A DNA stretch of 64,000 nucleotides from Mytilisepta virgata. Lineage: Eukaryota > Mollusca > Bivalvia > Mytilida > Mytilidae. The DNA lies in the NCBI GenBank assembly GCA_028015205.1, contig CM051519.1, positions 81,179,539-81,243,538 of the forward strand. The letters run 5' to 3'. The translations under genes were made by a program, and so were the position numbers. The notes beneath the pieces were generated by a model that saw only the letters and a list, made by a program, of their open reading frames with translations, was not told the origin of the DNA and ran no database searches. Below are positions 9,468 to 21,484 of this stretch, piece by piece (position 1 is the first letter of the stretch; every line of letters begins with the position of its first letter).

Positions 9468-10556
9468 TACGACCCCAAAATTTTTGCGGTCGTATATTGG
9501 TATGACGTTGGCGTCGTCGTCGTCGTCGTTGTCGTCGTCGTCGTCGTCTGCGTCGTCGTCCGAAGACATTTGGTTTTCGCACTATAACTTTAGTATAAGT
9601 TAATAGAAATCTATGAAATTTAAACACAAGGTTTATGACCACAAAAGGAAGGTTGTGATTGATTTTGGGAGTTTTGGTCCCAACAGTTTAAGAATCAGGG
9701 GCCAAAAAAGGGCCCAGTAAGCATTTTTCTAGGTTTTCGCACAATAACTCTAGTATAAGTAAATAGAAATCTATGAAATTTTAACACAAGGTTTATGACC
9801 ACAAAAGGAAGGTTGGGATTGTTTTTGGGTGTTTTGGTCCCAACAGTTTAGGAATTAGGGGCTAAAAAAGGGCCAAAATAAGCATTTTTCTTGGTTTTTG
9901 CACAATAACTTTAGTATAAGTAAATAGAAATCTATGAAATTTAAACACAAGGTTTATGGCCACAAAAGGAAGGTTGGGATTGATTTTTGGAGTTTTGGTC
10001 CCAACAGTTTAGGAATTAGGGTCCAAAATTAAACTTTGTTTGATTTCATAGAAAATTTAACTATTGGGGTTCTTTGATATGCCGAATCTAACCGTGCATT
10101 TAGGATCTTAATTTTTGGTCCCATTTTCAAATTGGTCTACATTAAGGTCCAAAGGGTCCAAAATTAAACTTAGTTTGATTTTAACAAAAATTGAATTCTT
10201 TGGGTTCTTTGATATGCTGAATCTAAACATGTACTTAGTTTTTTTATTATGGGCCCAGTTTTCAAGTTGGTCCAAATCGGGGTCCAAAATTAAACTTTGT
10301 TTGATTTCATCAAAAATTGAACTATTGGGGTTCTTTGATATGCCGAATCTAACCGTGCATTTAGATTCTTAATTTTTGGTCCCGTTTTCAAATTGGTCTA
10401 CATTAAGGTCCAAAGGGTCCAAAATTAAACTTAGTTTGATTTTAACAAAAATTGAATTCTTGGGGTTCTTTGATATGCTGAATCTAAACATGTACTTAGT
10501 TTTTTTATTATGGGCCGAGTTTTCAAGTTGGTCCAAATCGGGGTCCAAAATTAAAG
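9468..10556 (-). mobile_element. TE copy B, inverted relative to copy A, with internal tandem repeats
   Basis: Begins with TTTTTATACGACC and TTTGCGGTCGTATATTGG, then a (GTC)n tract near 9507-9560. About three units of roughly 160 bp follow; each has AAGGTTTATG(A/G)CCACAAAAGG and TTTTGGTCCCAACAGTTTA. After that come two units of 261 bp (about 10035-10295 and 10296-10556) with TTGATATGCCGAATCTAACC and CTGAATCTAAACATGTACTT. The Arg-rich frame at 9289-9642 is a translation of the trinucleotide tract. Confidence 0.7.
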
Positions 10557-11415
10557 CTAAAAAGGGGGTAAATTTTTTTTTTTGGGGGGGGGGGGGGGGG
10601 CAATTCTCCACAGCATATTGTATTACACAAAAGCAAAAAATTGAATATAAATTCAAATCATATGACCAATTCTAAGTTCTTTATTTCAGTTATTCTGTGT
10701 CAGAAACCTATTATGTGTCAAATATTTGAAGAAATTTTCAATTGCACAGTATTGCGCAATAGCAAGAAATTGATATGTGTGCCCTGTTATCAAAACTTTA
10801 TTATTAACAAATTCCATTGGAAATTTGCCAATATAAAATGTGCTGATGAAGCTTTTTTGTTTATCTTATCTAAACTGCTTTTAAATTTAATATATATTTA
10901 AAATTTGCCATCCATGACTATGATGTCATTTTCTATTTTAATATGTTATGGTGTATTTAAATGGGCTGTTATGGTTGCAAAGTATAAAGAAATGGGGGGG
11001 GGGGGTAAATGAGAAATTGGGGAGGGGGTAATTTTTTCTCATTTCATATTTCATAAATTAAAAAGAAAATTTCAATTTTTTTTTAGCAAAAAAAGGGGGG
11101 GGGTTACAATAAATTTTATTGTTTTTTGGGTTTTTTTTGGGAGGGGGGGTCAATGTGCAACTTCATAGTGTATTGCACAAAAGCTAAAAAAAGGGGTAAA
11201 TTATTATTTTTTTTTGGGGGGGGCAATTCTCCACAGCATATTGTATTGCACAAGAAGCAAAAAATTGAATATAAATTCAAATCATATGACCAATTTTAAG
11301 TTCTTTGATTTCAGTTATTCTGTGTCAGAAACCTATTATGTGTCAAATATTTGAAGAAATTTTCAATTACACAGTATTGCGCAATAGCAAGAAATTGATA
11401 TGTGTGCCCAATTTT
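10556..11415. repeat. Direct repeats (about 230 bp) with long poly-G tracts
   Basis: The module GCAATTCTCCACAGCATATT ... GAAATTGATATGTGTGCCC occurs at about 10600-10785 and again at about 11222-11410. Each is preceded by a T-run followed by a G-run; the longest G-run is about 17 G near 10584-10600. Between them are further G-runs near 10993-11002, 11095-11103 and 11140-11150. No gene is seen. Confidence 0.7.
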
Positions 11416-11569
11416 AAATTTTAAATTGGTTATTTCTGATTTATATATAAAAACAAATAATACTGATATGGTTTGAATAGGTAAATTAAAATTTTTTAAG
11501 TTCTTAGACAACATTCATTCTGTGTCAGAAACCTATGCTGTGTCAAATATTTATTCACAATCCAAATTC

Positions 11570-11715
11570 AGTATTGTATCAAGCTTGAATGTTGTGTTCA
11601 TAATTGCCCCAACTATTCAGGGTTCGACATCTGCGGTCGTATCTAGCTGCGCCCAGCGGAGCATTTTATTGGATCTGTCGTGCAGCCACATCCTGTTTGC
11701 ATGCTGAGACGCCGG
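11570..11715 (+). repeat. TE fragment sharing the CTGCGGTCGTAT module
   Basis: CTGCGGTCGTATCTAGCTGC followed by GCCCAGCGGAGCA resembles the interior of the 8924-9216 element (CTGCGGTCGTATCCAGCTGC, then GCTCAGCGAAGCA). Both translate to VVSSCAQRS in one frame, which reflects shared repeat ancestry and not a protein. Confidence 0.6.
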
Positions 11716-12416
11716 TCCAGATCCAGTTTTGGTCTTGTTGCTGTACTTATTTACTTAAGAAATAATTCATGGGGGTTATAGAGTTGGTCATTTACATTTG
11801 GACTAGGCCTTTATATTCGGATATTTTATACTGAACAATACTAGAAGGGATTATAGAATGTTTATTTCACTTACAGTTACATTGACTAAACAAACTGAAG
11901 CTAAAAAAAAAAAAATGTAAAAATATATGTTATTTCCGATGAGACCGTTTAGCTTGTTTGAATAAAAAGTTAGAGATATGCTACCATATCGCTGCCCGTT
12001 TTAATATGGCGATCGAGTTGAAAAGTAAAAACTTGAAAATTTTTTTTATCCAGACTTTTTTGTTAAATTGTTTGTGAAATAGACGATGCAGAAATGAAGT
12101 TGACATGGTCCTCGGAATAACCAATGACCATACATTCATCCTTGAAATGGCCAATATCTGTTGTAACCAAATTTATTTTCAGTAGGACCAAAAGCGGGAA
12201 CTCGTTTTAAAGCATGTGTTTGACTGGAATCACTAAACCAACGTTTTACACGACACTGGATACTAGTCTATCTAGCCAAAGCAAAATAGTTTAGCACTGG
12301 AAAATCGTTTCAAGATATTTGCCAGCTGAAATGAAACATTTATAAAACGGCTATTTAAAGCAGTTTCTCGACGGCTCCACAAGCTTACAATGAATGTCGC
12401 TTTAGCCAGGGGCGTT

Positions 12417-12700
12417 TCCAGGATATTTGAAAGTGGGGGGCGTATAATAAAACTTTCGCCTAGCGGAGCGAGGCGAAAAATTTTTTGGACCTTTTTTTGC
12501 TAAAAAACATAAAATAATTGTGAAATGCACTAATGTAACGGTTCCTGACTTGGTTTAAAAAGAAATCAGAGTATGTGTTTAATTAATGAATATGATAAAT
12601 TGCCATATTCAATACAATATAAGCAGATTACGATAGTTTTTTTTCTTTGAAAAAGGGGGGGGGCGTATGCCCATTACGCCTTCACCTGGACCCGCCCCTG
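12417..12700. mobile_element. MITE-like element with CAGGGGCG ends and a TTAGC target duplication
   Basis: The left end is CAGGGGCGTTTCCAGG. The right end, read on the other strand, is CAGGGGCGGGTCCAGG. The flanks are TTAGC at 12412-12416 and TTAGC at 12701-12705. CAGGG-type ends occur in hAT elements, but those normally make 8-bp duplications, so the family is not certain. The interior holds only G-runs and a small inverted repeat CTTTCGCCTAGC / GCGAGGCGAAA. Confidence 0.7.
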
Positions 12701-13149
12701 TTAGCTCCAGCGTGACAAGACCCAGTAAATAATTGATTCCCAGAGCGATTAAACTTCAAAGGTCTACAACCATAATTAATTCATCTTTGGACATTTTGTT
12801 AATTCAACTAACCATTTCTGTTTGAAACTAATCACCAAAAGTTACTAGAATTTAGACGTCTGAAACTACGTTGAATGTTTGAACAAACTGATTATTTAGT
12901 TGTATTACTTTTCAAAAAGGGTAAACCAAACTATAAGCTGTGTACGCATTACAAAGCTCCTTTGAGCCTTTAGACAAAAATAAGTTTCAAAGAAAATTTA
13001 CATTTTTACGTGCAGCTGAACTAGTAATTATGAAGATATGGTCAAAAGAAAACCGTGAAAAAAGTCCACAAATTCGAAGTCCAAGGAAAAGACAGTCTGT
13101 AAGGAGTGGAGCACAACAACAAAAAACGTCGCAAGGATACAGAATAAAA

Positions 13150-14485
13150 GGCATGTACTAAAAGGTGGAGTGGAGTGGAGTGGAGTGGAGTGGAGTGGTG
13201 GAGTGTTGGAGTGTTGGAGTGGAGTCATGGAGTGAAATACTTAACATATCCAACAATCAATATTTGATTTCACATTCTCAGTTGATCACATTTTAAAGAT
13301 TTATTGTGACACATTTAACCTCTGCCTTGTTTCAAAATATTTTTAATTGTTTTCTGGCATTGCTTGTGATAAAAAGTTTACTGATAAAATACAATTTTAT
13401 GACCTTTTCCACGTATATTCAATGTCAGTCAACAAATTGTCAGTACAGTTCTAATTTTTAGAGGTGACCTAAAAGTTTAAAAGATTTTCCCATGGAGCTG
13501 ATGTGAAGACCAAAATTTTATTGGACAGGTTAAATATTGAAATGTACAAAAAATCATTAATTGATCATTGAATAAAACTATATATTTTATGTCAAACAGA
13601 CAAAGTTTTGATTCTTGATTTAATAAAAGAACAGAGTTTCAATGTCACCTGGGTTGCACATATTTTATATTTCCAAAGAGCATAAATCTTTTAAAAAGTA
13701 GAACTTGTCCAAGATGTTACAGATATTAACCTATAGTATATATAAGTTTAATAAAAATCTGGCAAGAATTGCACCCGTGACAGCGCTAACAAGACTGGAC
13801 TGACACAGAGACAGACAGAAACTTGGATGCCCGGTATTTCCATGCCCCTCGCAATGTGTTCAGTGGGGGGCAAAATAACTTAAATGAACGATACGTGTAT
13901 ATTGGCATGCCATAGATACATAGATCTTTTACCAAATAAGCAAATTCATATCTTTTTCAGTTGAAACAGACAGAAGCCAAGTGTCGTTTTTCTTGCAAAT
14001 GACTGTTCTGTTGATGCTGGGTTTTTTTTAATATACTAGTAGTTTATAATTTTAACTTTGCTTTGAATGTAAAATTAATTACACCAGAATGTTGTTAACT
14101 AAGGTAAAATTGCTGAAACACCCCCTCCTAAATTATAGAAATCTATCATTTAACATTAATCAAGTTTTTTTTAATATTGTTTGGAAATATAACCTTAAAA
14201 AATGCCCATGACACATCCAAGGTGCATTTTATTGGTATAATGTTCATGAATGCAGTTGGACGCTGTTGAAACATTTATTCTATGATTTTTATAGTACACA
14301 TGTATACAAAAATATCTTATAAATTGGTTTAATTTCAAAACTATTGAACCCACAACTCCACTACACTCTATTTCCTAATTCCATGTTTTCACTCTGTGAC
14401 TCCAGCACTCCAACACTCCACCACTCCACTCCACCACTCCACTCCACCACTCCACTCCACTCCACTCCACCTTTTAGTACATGCC
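13150..14485. mobile_element. Mutator-like non-autonomous element with (GGAGT)n inverted ends and 9-bp TSD
   Basis: The left end starts GGCATGTACTAAAAGGTGG and runs into GGAGT tandem repeats to about 13230. The right end (about 14390-14485) is the reverse complement, finishing CCACCTTTTAGTACATGCC. AGAATAAAA flanks the element on both sides (13141-13149 and 14486-14494), an exact 9-bp target duplication. Long inverted ends plus a 9-bp duplication fit the Mutator (MULE) class by established knowledge. The 1.1-kb interior has no meaningful open frame. Confidence 0.82.
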
Positions 14486-14924
14486 AGAATAAAAAACGTA
14501 TAATAAACTAAATAAAAGACAGCACAGAAACTAAAGCATATTAAATTGTAAAGAATTCATCTGATATCAGAATATTTCACTGGTGACTCGACAGTCAGAC
14601 AAAATTGTTCATTATCTTGTTTACATAGGAAGATAATCATGTTTGCATAATCTATAATGAAAACAACAGAATACCGAGAAATACTTAAAACATTGAAAAT
14701 ATTGTAAATATCTGTCTAATTGACGCAACTAAGTGTTTTATAATATTTTGCCAAAACTCATCCTAAAGAGTACGTTAATCTCTGATACAACAGATTAGTT
14801 AACACCTATTCATAAACGTTAGATGGATACTTTTGAAACGGGATAGATGAAAGACATGGACCTCGAAAAAGCTTTCTTTGATTTTTATCTGAAAAAGTAA
14901 TCTACTCGCTCCTGTACCATGGAT

Positions 14925-15115
14925 GTTTTGTTGTTTAGTTGGGGTTTTATGCCTTTTTCAGCACATCTGGCTATTTTTCGGCGGCCAGTTTTTATTGGTG
15001 GAGGAAGCCGGAGTACCCGGAGAGAACCACCGACCATCAGTAGGAAATTGGCGATCCTTGTCAATTAAGATTAGAGTCGAACACATCCCGCCACCAAAAC
15101 CTCAGTGATTATTAG
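14925..15115 (-). mobile_element. tRNA-derived SINE fragment (copy 1)
   Basis: Contains GTTTTTATTGGTGGAGGAAG, GGAGTACCCGGAGAGAACCA and CAATTAAGATTAGAGTCGAA, shared with copies at 16725-17030 and 19795-20055. The tRNA-like head is mostly lost here. Read on the minus strand, the other copies begin with the tRNA-like part. Confidence 0.7.
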
Positions 15116-15384
15116 TAGTCATGACGAACTTTAGCATAGATGTTAGTGTAAACAGAAAAAAAAAAAACAGCAAACTTTCTGTCATGGGCTTGCTTGCATC
15201 TACTTTATACAAAAAGAATTTTGACTAAGTGGATGGTCCTAATATTTTTGCGTAATTTGTGAATTTTAATGATTTGTTTTGTTCTACAGTACTTAAAAAT
15301 GTCTATAGGCATGACACCTAAATGGATAATAGGAAAGGTCAACAATGACATACCAATCAATCAACGCCACCCAACATACAGAAC

Positions 15385-15545
15385 CCCGGAAAAAATTAAC
15401 ACATAAATACAACAGCGAGTGGGAATAGTCGGACTTGATACAGACACTGGACAGTGGTGGGATTAAATCGGTTTTATGGGTATCTAAACATCCTCTTTAT
15501 CTATCATGCCACTCTCATGTATATAAATGCAGATACTACCTTTCA
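15385..15545. repeat. Possible dispersed repeat fragment
   Basis: GTCGGACTTGATACAGACAC and the following GGTTTTATGGGTATCTAAAC resemble a dispersed mussel repeat as I remember it. There is only one copy in this window, so support is weak. Confidence 0.25.
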
Positions 15546-16724
15546 TCAGTCTATTCAGTTTAGGGATGTGACGTAATTGAAGCCGGTAACACTGGTGACG
15601 ATGGCCGTCTTGAATTTACATTGAAATGCGATGTATTTTCAAAGCTGAAATCCTCACAATGTCTTTTAAGATGTAGAACAGCAACAAAAGCGCTGCTTTT
15701 TGTTTGAATATTTGTCACACTTCTATATGTAGAAACTTTGTTAAGAATTTTACCTATTCAAAATGACTAAAATGCAGGATCAAGACCAGCGATGAAAGTG
15801 AAATCAACCGATTGTATACAGACTGGATGGTTTTGTACCGTATACTGCATGCAACTGGACCGACATACTAATCTGGTAAATAAAAGGTGACACCCCACAG
15901 CTAATTCACAAAAATAAGCATGCATCTTTTCATCCGTTTAATTAGTCCCTCGCACAACAATGAGTATCGGCGCGCTAAATGTTTCCTTCTTCATAATTTC
16001 TGAATATGAAAAGGCAACATACCCCCCCCCCTCTCCCCCACTAAAAAAATTTAGATCATAGTTTCAATGGCCAAATAATCAGGTTTGATATCGCCTTTTA
16101 TGCTGAAACACCCCATGGTACATGTTGATTTCCGCCGATCCTTGTGTTTCTTTTGGTAGTTGTCAAGGTCTCCACAATTCTTGAAAAGTGATTATGGTTG
16201 AAAGAATCTATTTTGGGTATATCGATATGTTTATTTCATATAATAAGTTTCTAATTAAAACAGTTGTGTTTGTTAAGCAGAAAAGATGTTAACTAAATTA
16301 ATACCTGCTTATATTGCCAAAATTATTACATAACAAACTATTTGAAATTGCTCGTGTCGTGCACGTGGCGTAACTAGATAAATTATCGTCCATGCCAACA
16401 GATCAAATATAAAGATGTGAGGAAAGATGTAATGAAATTTTACATGCGCCAAAGAAAACGGTGCTTAATATCTTTATTAATGCAAATAAACCCACTAAGG
16501 TTTGTAAACAAATACAAGACATTACAATGGCAAAACAACAAAACTATGGGGGAAATAAAGTAATGTTTCACAGATCAGTAAATGCTTTTTTTCTCTCGAA
16601 GTTCCTGTATGCGGTTGAATGCCATCCGTCGCTGATTTTGAAAACAAACTGATAGCTCAATTTTCAAGAAACAAGAAATGAGTTAATTATTCCTTGTCCC
16701 CAAAAGAATCTGAATACATTTGTT

Positions 16725-17030
16725 TGTTTAGTTGGGGTGTAACGCCGTTTTCACCACATTTGGCTATTTCGCGGCAACCAGTTTTTATTGATGGAGGAAG
16801 CCGCAGTAGCTGGAGAGAACCACCGACTTTCGGTAGGATGGATGGATGAATTTTTGTTTAACGTCCAGTGGCAGCCAGGTTCCTTCGGTAGGAAAATTGG
16901 CAATCATTGTCAATTAAGATCGGAGTCGAACACACTCTGCCACAGGTTCGAACTCACAACCTCAGTGTTGACAGGCTATTGATCATTAGTAGTCATGACG
17001 AACTACCTAGACCACTCGGCCATAATCTAA
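16725..17030 (-). mobile_element. tRNA-derived SINE (copy 2)
   Basis: Read on the minus strand it starts near GGCCGAGTGGTCTAGGTAGT (A-box region), then GTGAGTTCGAACCTG (B-box). The body shared with copies 1 and 3 follows. The long spacing between boxes resembles Leu/Ser-type tRNA with a long variable arm. An extra segment near 16840-16885 (GGATGGATGAATTTTTGTTT) interrupts the body. Confidence 0.75.
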
Positions 17031-19794
17031 ATGTAACATCTGCAAAAATCCCCCTAGTGTTTTCGGTGACTTTCAACAAAGAGCCTAAGTAAACACCACA
17101 AGACAAAGCTAAATCACCCACCCCACCCCTATCGAACCAAAAATACATGGTCCAATATTAACACAGATTACAGGACAAGATTTCGCGATAGTGAACATTA
17201 AGCAACAACGTGGCCAAAACGATCCCACAAAAGACAAAAGTGATGTCTGGGACAACACAGGTTGTTTTCTGGCAACAGGGTTAAACTATATAACCTCTAT
17301 AATCTGTAGGATATCAAGCCTCGGTTAGTGAGTAAGATACTGAGACAATAATCCATAAAGGGTTCTCAGATTTTTTTCATGAAAATGTATACAATTCAAG
17401 AACACCTCACCATGTTACTGTGTAAATTATAACCATTCTGAAGAGGACTTATACACACGAGTATTTGAAGAGTGAGGACGTTTGGGCCCCTTTTACAGCG
17501 CACCCTCACTTTTGTATAATGTTCCCCCTCATACAATTGTCTAATACTCTTATTAAATATTTACAAAGCCCGTACAACATGCTATGAAAAGATGTTTTCT
17601 GCGTTCTGATATTTCAAGTTGAAAAAATAATTATGTTGTAATTTTTAGCGTTAGAAATTCCATCAGTATTAAGTTTAATTTAATTATGCAACCGAATTAT
17701 TTTGTCTATGTTAAGTTTAGACAGACGGAGGCTCAGAATTACACATAACTTAGTAATTAGTCTCAATCTTCGGTTTTGACTTAGGTTACACGATCGGTTA
17801 TTCAGTGTTTTGGATTTTGGTTTGCTATGCGTCTATTCAGTACAGGTATTTGGTTTGCGTGTTTAGCCGATTTTGCTTTGTCTTTAATTTTGGTCATTTG
17901 GGCATTCCCCTCTGTACTGTTTTGCCGATACATGCATTGTCTTGGAAGGATAACTGCCTTGATATTCGCAACAGTTTTAAACTGGATTTACAACATTAGA
18001 AGAGCTGCCCATATCCCAAACTTTGAAAGTTGCATGAACTTAGCAAAATGCGATGCGTGAATGAAAATGCCGCAGTCAGAAACTGATCAATAAGCCTTCT
18101 GCAGCGGCCTTTAGTCCACTCTTTCTAGCAATCTATAGAAGTGGTCTTTGTTGTGCAAATAGCGTTAATTCTCCAAAATCATCACTACATATAAAGGCTT
18201 TGTTTCCGTGTTGTGAAAAACCACGGGAGGGTCTCCCCGGCCTATTTCGCACTAAAAAGCTCTGTGGTATAAGCCCCAGTAACACATCGCAAGTATATGA
18301 AAAATTAGAAATAAAAAGTATATTGAATATTATAATCATTACTGATATGACCCTTTCCTTTGGGATAAAAAGATTACTTCCCACAAGCACACACACACAC
18401 AACAAAAAACTAAACCCTGATTCACAGATGCTGTAGAGCTACGAACGCTAAGATTCCAAAATAAAAATCATCAATATCCAACATTAATTATAACTTCATT
18501 GACCAATCAAGGACCCACTACAGTAAACTCGCAATTTAGATTAGAAACCAGTAATTTGGTAAGGAGAGATAACTCTAATAAGGAACAAAGTATCTCAGTA
18601 TCATTCTGGTTACATAAGTCCTAGCGGATTGAAATATGTTTGAATTACTAGTAACTAATTTGGTTTGTCCATTAGATGCTTCCATGTTTGTTGACATAAC
18701 TAAAAAATAGTTAGTTACATGCATCTACAGTTGAGTACTGTCTCTTTTGATTCTGAGCATTTCAGCTAAACTTTGAATATTTTCTTTTTATATTGCAACC
18801 TGTATGTCTTGAAGCTGTGATTAAAAACAGAACCGAGAAGTGTTACTGAGTTATTGCCCTTTTGCTAGAAACTATTATTTCACAAGAAATCCAAACAATT
18901 TTTTTCTGTTTTAAAGTTTGTGGATTTATCTCTTTGGTTAACATTGGGAAAAATAATCTTATAAAACTATCAAATGTTACTGTTGGTTTTTTAATTATTG
19001 TGGTGGTAACTTGGTGACTCAAGTATTTTGTTTTTGCCGGACACAAAATGAGTTTTTGTCACACCAATTGTTTTATTTTGCCTTATAACTGATATAATCC
19101 CACTGATTTAAATAAAATGAACACTTTTGGGGTTACCAATAAATGGCAAGTGGTACTGGTACAACCTATGTAAATGTGCAAAGCTGTCTTGTTATTGAAG
19201 AAAGATATGGATTTATGAATAGTTACTCAAGATTCTACAGCAAGTTTCATGTTAAAGAACAGCAAAATAGAAACTGTTTTGTCTCCTTGTTTTTTTACGT
19301 ATCAGTATTATATACTTTATATTGATCACATTTTTCATCCTGTTTGAGCTACCACTAGACTTTTAATACTGACCTGTAAATAGTTAATTTTTCGTTTTGT
19401 TTATTTGTCACAAACTTTTTCTTATACTTTACATGGCAATAAAAGATTTAATTGAACTAATTATGGCCAACACAGATTAAAAGAAACACTAAATGAAAAT
19501 TTTATCTTTATTTCCTCACAACCACATCACATATGACAAATAAACAAGAAAATCATTAAAAATAACAACAAACAATGAAAACTACATTATAAAATCCTTT
19601 TGTTTTTAAAGAAATACTGTGAAAGTTTTTATTCATGGTATACCAATTTTCATGGATTTCGTGGACAGATCAATAAACAAATTTTTGAACCCAACAAAAT
19701 ATGACTCGTTCGTACAATATTATGTTTTGGTTATGCTGTAAATAATCACATACAAGTTGAAAATAATCAATGAAATGAGAATGAAAATTGTTTT
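17031..19794. other. Intergenic DNA without recognised genes
   Basis: No supported gene. A 77-aa open frame at 17827-18060 (plus) has two hydrophobic stretches (LADFALSLILVIWAFPSVLF and ITALIFATVLNWIYNI), but no family, splice context or start signal could be identified. A short (CA)n tract lies near 18388-18401. The rest is AT-rich non-coding DNA. Confidence 0.5.
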
Positions 19795-20055
19795 GTTTGT
19801 TTAGTCGAAGTTTTATGCCATTTTCAGCACATTTGGCTATTTCGCGGCGGCCAGTTTTTATTGGTGGAGGAAGCTGGAGTACCCGGAGAGAACCACGACC
19901 TTCAGTAGGAAAATTGGCAATCCTTGTCAATTAAGATCGGAATCGAACACACCCCGCCAAAGGTGAGATTCGAACTCATAACCTCAGTGTTGACAGGCTA
20001 GTGATCTACTAGTAGTCATGATGAACTGCCTAGACCACTCTGGCACCGAGACCCC
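19795..20055 (-). mobile_element. tRNA-derived SINE (copy 3, most complete)
   Basis: On the minus strand: GGGGTCTCGGTGCCAGAGTG, GGTCTAGGCAGT, a variable segment, TGAGTTCGAATCTCACC (B-box), then the body with CTTAATTGACAAGGATTGCC and ending near GGCATAAAACTTCGACTAAA. A tRNA-derived SINE inserted just downstream of the 3' end of the JmjC gene. Confidence 0.8.
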
Positions 20056-20599
20056 AAAAATAGTTTTATATAGCTACTTAATTTAAATATTTTGTCTTTT
20101 CATTGCAAAATGTTTTCAATTCAAAATCCACGAAATTAAGAACCCACGAATATGCTCTTTTTACCCAATCCATGAAAACTGATGTCAAAGAAAATAACTG
20201 AATTCACAGTATACAATTATTTTGCCCTCCCTTAAAAACATCGTTAAATAAATACATAAATAAATATCTTTAATATTTCTTTCCATAATGGATAAACCTA
20301 TCTAATCCAACATTCTACAAAATAATTCAAATAGGAACCTACTTCCTAATCCAATTCTACATATAAAGATAAAACTATTCAAAATCTTAAAAAACCCTTC
20401 AATACCTCAAATAAAATTTTAAAAAATTTTATATTATAAAGCTGTCCCACAACTACCACTAATCATAAAATATAAGACTTTGTAAAGTGTGAAGATACAA
20501 AAGATTAATGCCTTTTTAATTAAAAAAAATATCAGGTTTTGATGATGTTTGCATAATGTGGTGGAGTAAATGCAAGGGGAGATAAAACAAATGAAACTG

Positions 20600-21352
20600 A
20601 CTAGATTTGAATGAGACATTTTATTGAATTGGACATTTAACCCTGGCTTATTTTCTGACTTGTTATAATTACCGATTACTTAAAATGAAACACATTGCTC
20701 ATAACCTTTTGTTAAATTTGTATTCTGAAATACAAATATGAACAATGAAATGTTATTAAGGTATCACAAGAAGAATTCATACAAATATAGAAATGAATTT
20801 GACATAGTATATATCTATTAAATTTTAATATCAAGATTTCAATTATTTATTAAACAACAGTATGAAAAAAGAATGCTTGTATCCACCATAAAAATGTGAC
20901 ATGAAAGAAATATGTCCATTTCTTTTTGTCCCAGGGCTTCAAAGTGAAGCAGTTAGTGAAATTGGGAGAAAACTGATGCTGATTCAAGTTTGGAATGGAA
21001 AATATGGAATGTCTATATTTCCTGCAAAAAAAGTTGAAAACTAATTCTGTATCACTAGTTAATAGGCTGTGTCATGGAACTGCTACATGAATAAAAGCCA
21101 TATGCTATGTACTAAAATTCTTGTCTTTGACCATGAAAAAATCCTGCCTCTATTATTTTTTGTCATAAGTGTAATTGAATTATATTTGTAGCAAGCAAAA
21201 GGCATGTAAAAATAAGTTAAAATAACAATCCTTTTATGGATAAAACTAACAAATAAAAACAATCTCATATTAATAACAAAAATGATCCAAAAAAAATGAG
21301 ATCTTTTTTGGATGGAATGTGCAGGATTTCAGGTTTAAACATAAACTAGATC
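20600..21352 (-). other. 3' UTR of the JmjC-TPR gene (end inferred)
   Basis: Follows the TGA at 21353-21355. On the minus strand AATAAA occurs at 20625-20620, followed by ordinary AT-rich sequence, giving a plausible cleavage site near 20600. An earlier minus-strand AATAAA near 20850 is also possible. Confidence 0.4.
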
Positions 21353-21484
21353 TCAGTTCTGTTGGTTGAATATCTGTTGCTTTAATCTTTCAGTTTCAAG
21401 AGCCCCTTCTTTGTCTCCTATCATTGTTTGTGCATGTACCAGCATGTTCCAAAATCCCTCTTGCTTTGGGTTCAATTCTATACC
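21353..21484 (-). CDS. JmjC-TPR gene, last coding exon
   Basis: Acceptor CCTTTCAG, then GIELNPKQEGFWNMLV, EGALETERLK and the end IFNQQN before TGA. The WNMLVHAQTMIGDKEGALE pattern looks like the final TPR helix pair plus a capping helix. It joins the preceding exon in phase 0. Confidence 0.85.
   Translation of the reverse strand, partial: GIELNPKQEGFWNMLVHAQTMIGDKEGALETERLKQQIFNQQN

Noticed and set aside
9289..9642. Arg-rich minus-strand protein
   Set aside because: The poly-Arg is a translation of a (GTC)n microsatellite inside a TE.
12940..13161. 73-aa basic open frame (KENREKSPQIRSPRKRQSV) as an exon
   Set aside because: It looks somewhat coding, but no convincing donor is present, it runs up to the insertion point of the 13150 element, and no partner exon was found.
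13160..14480. CRISPR-like or simple satellite interpretation of the GGAGT repeats
   Set aside because: The two tracts are inverted relative to each other and sit at the ends of an element with a 9-bp target duplication, so they belong to transposon ends.
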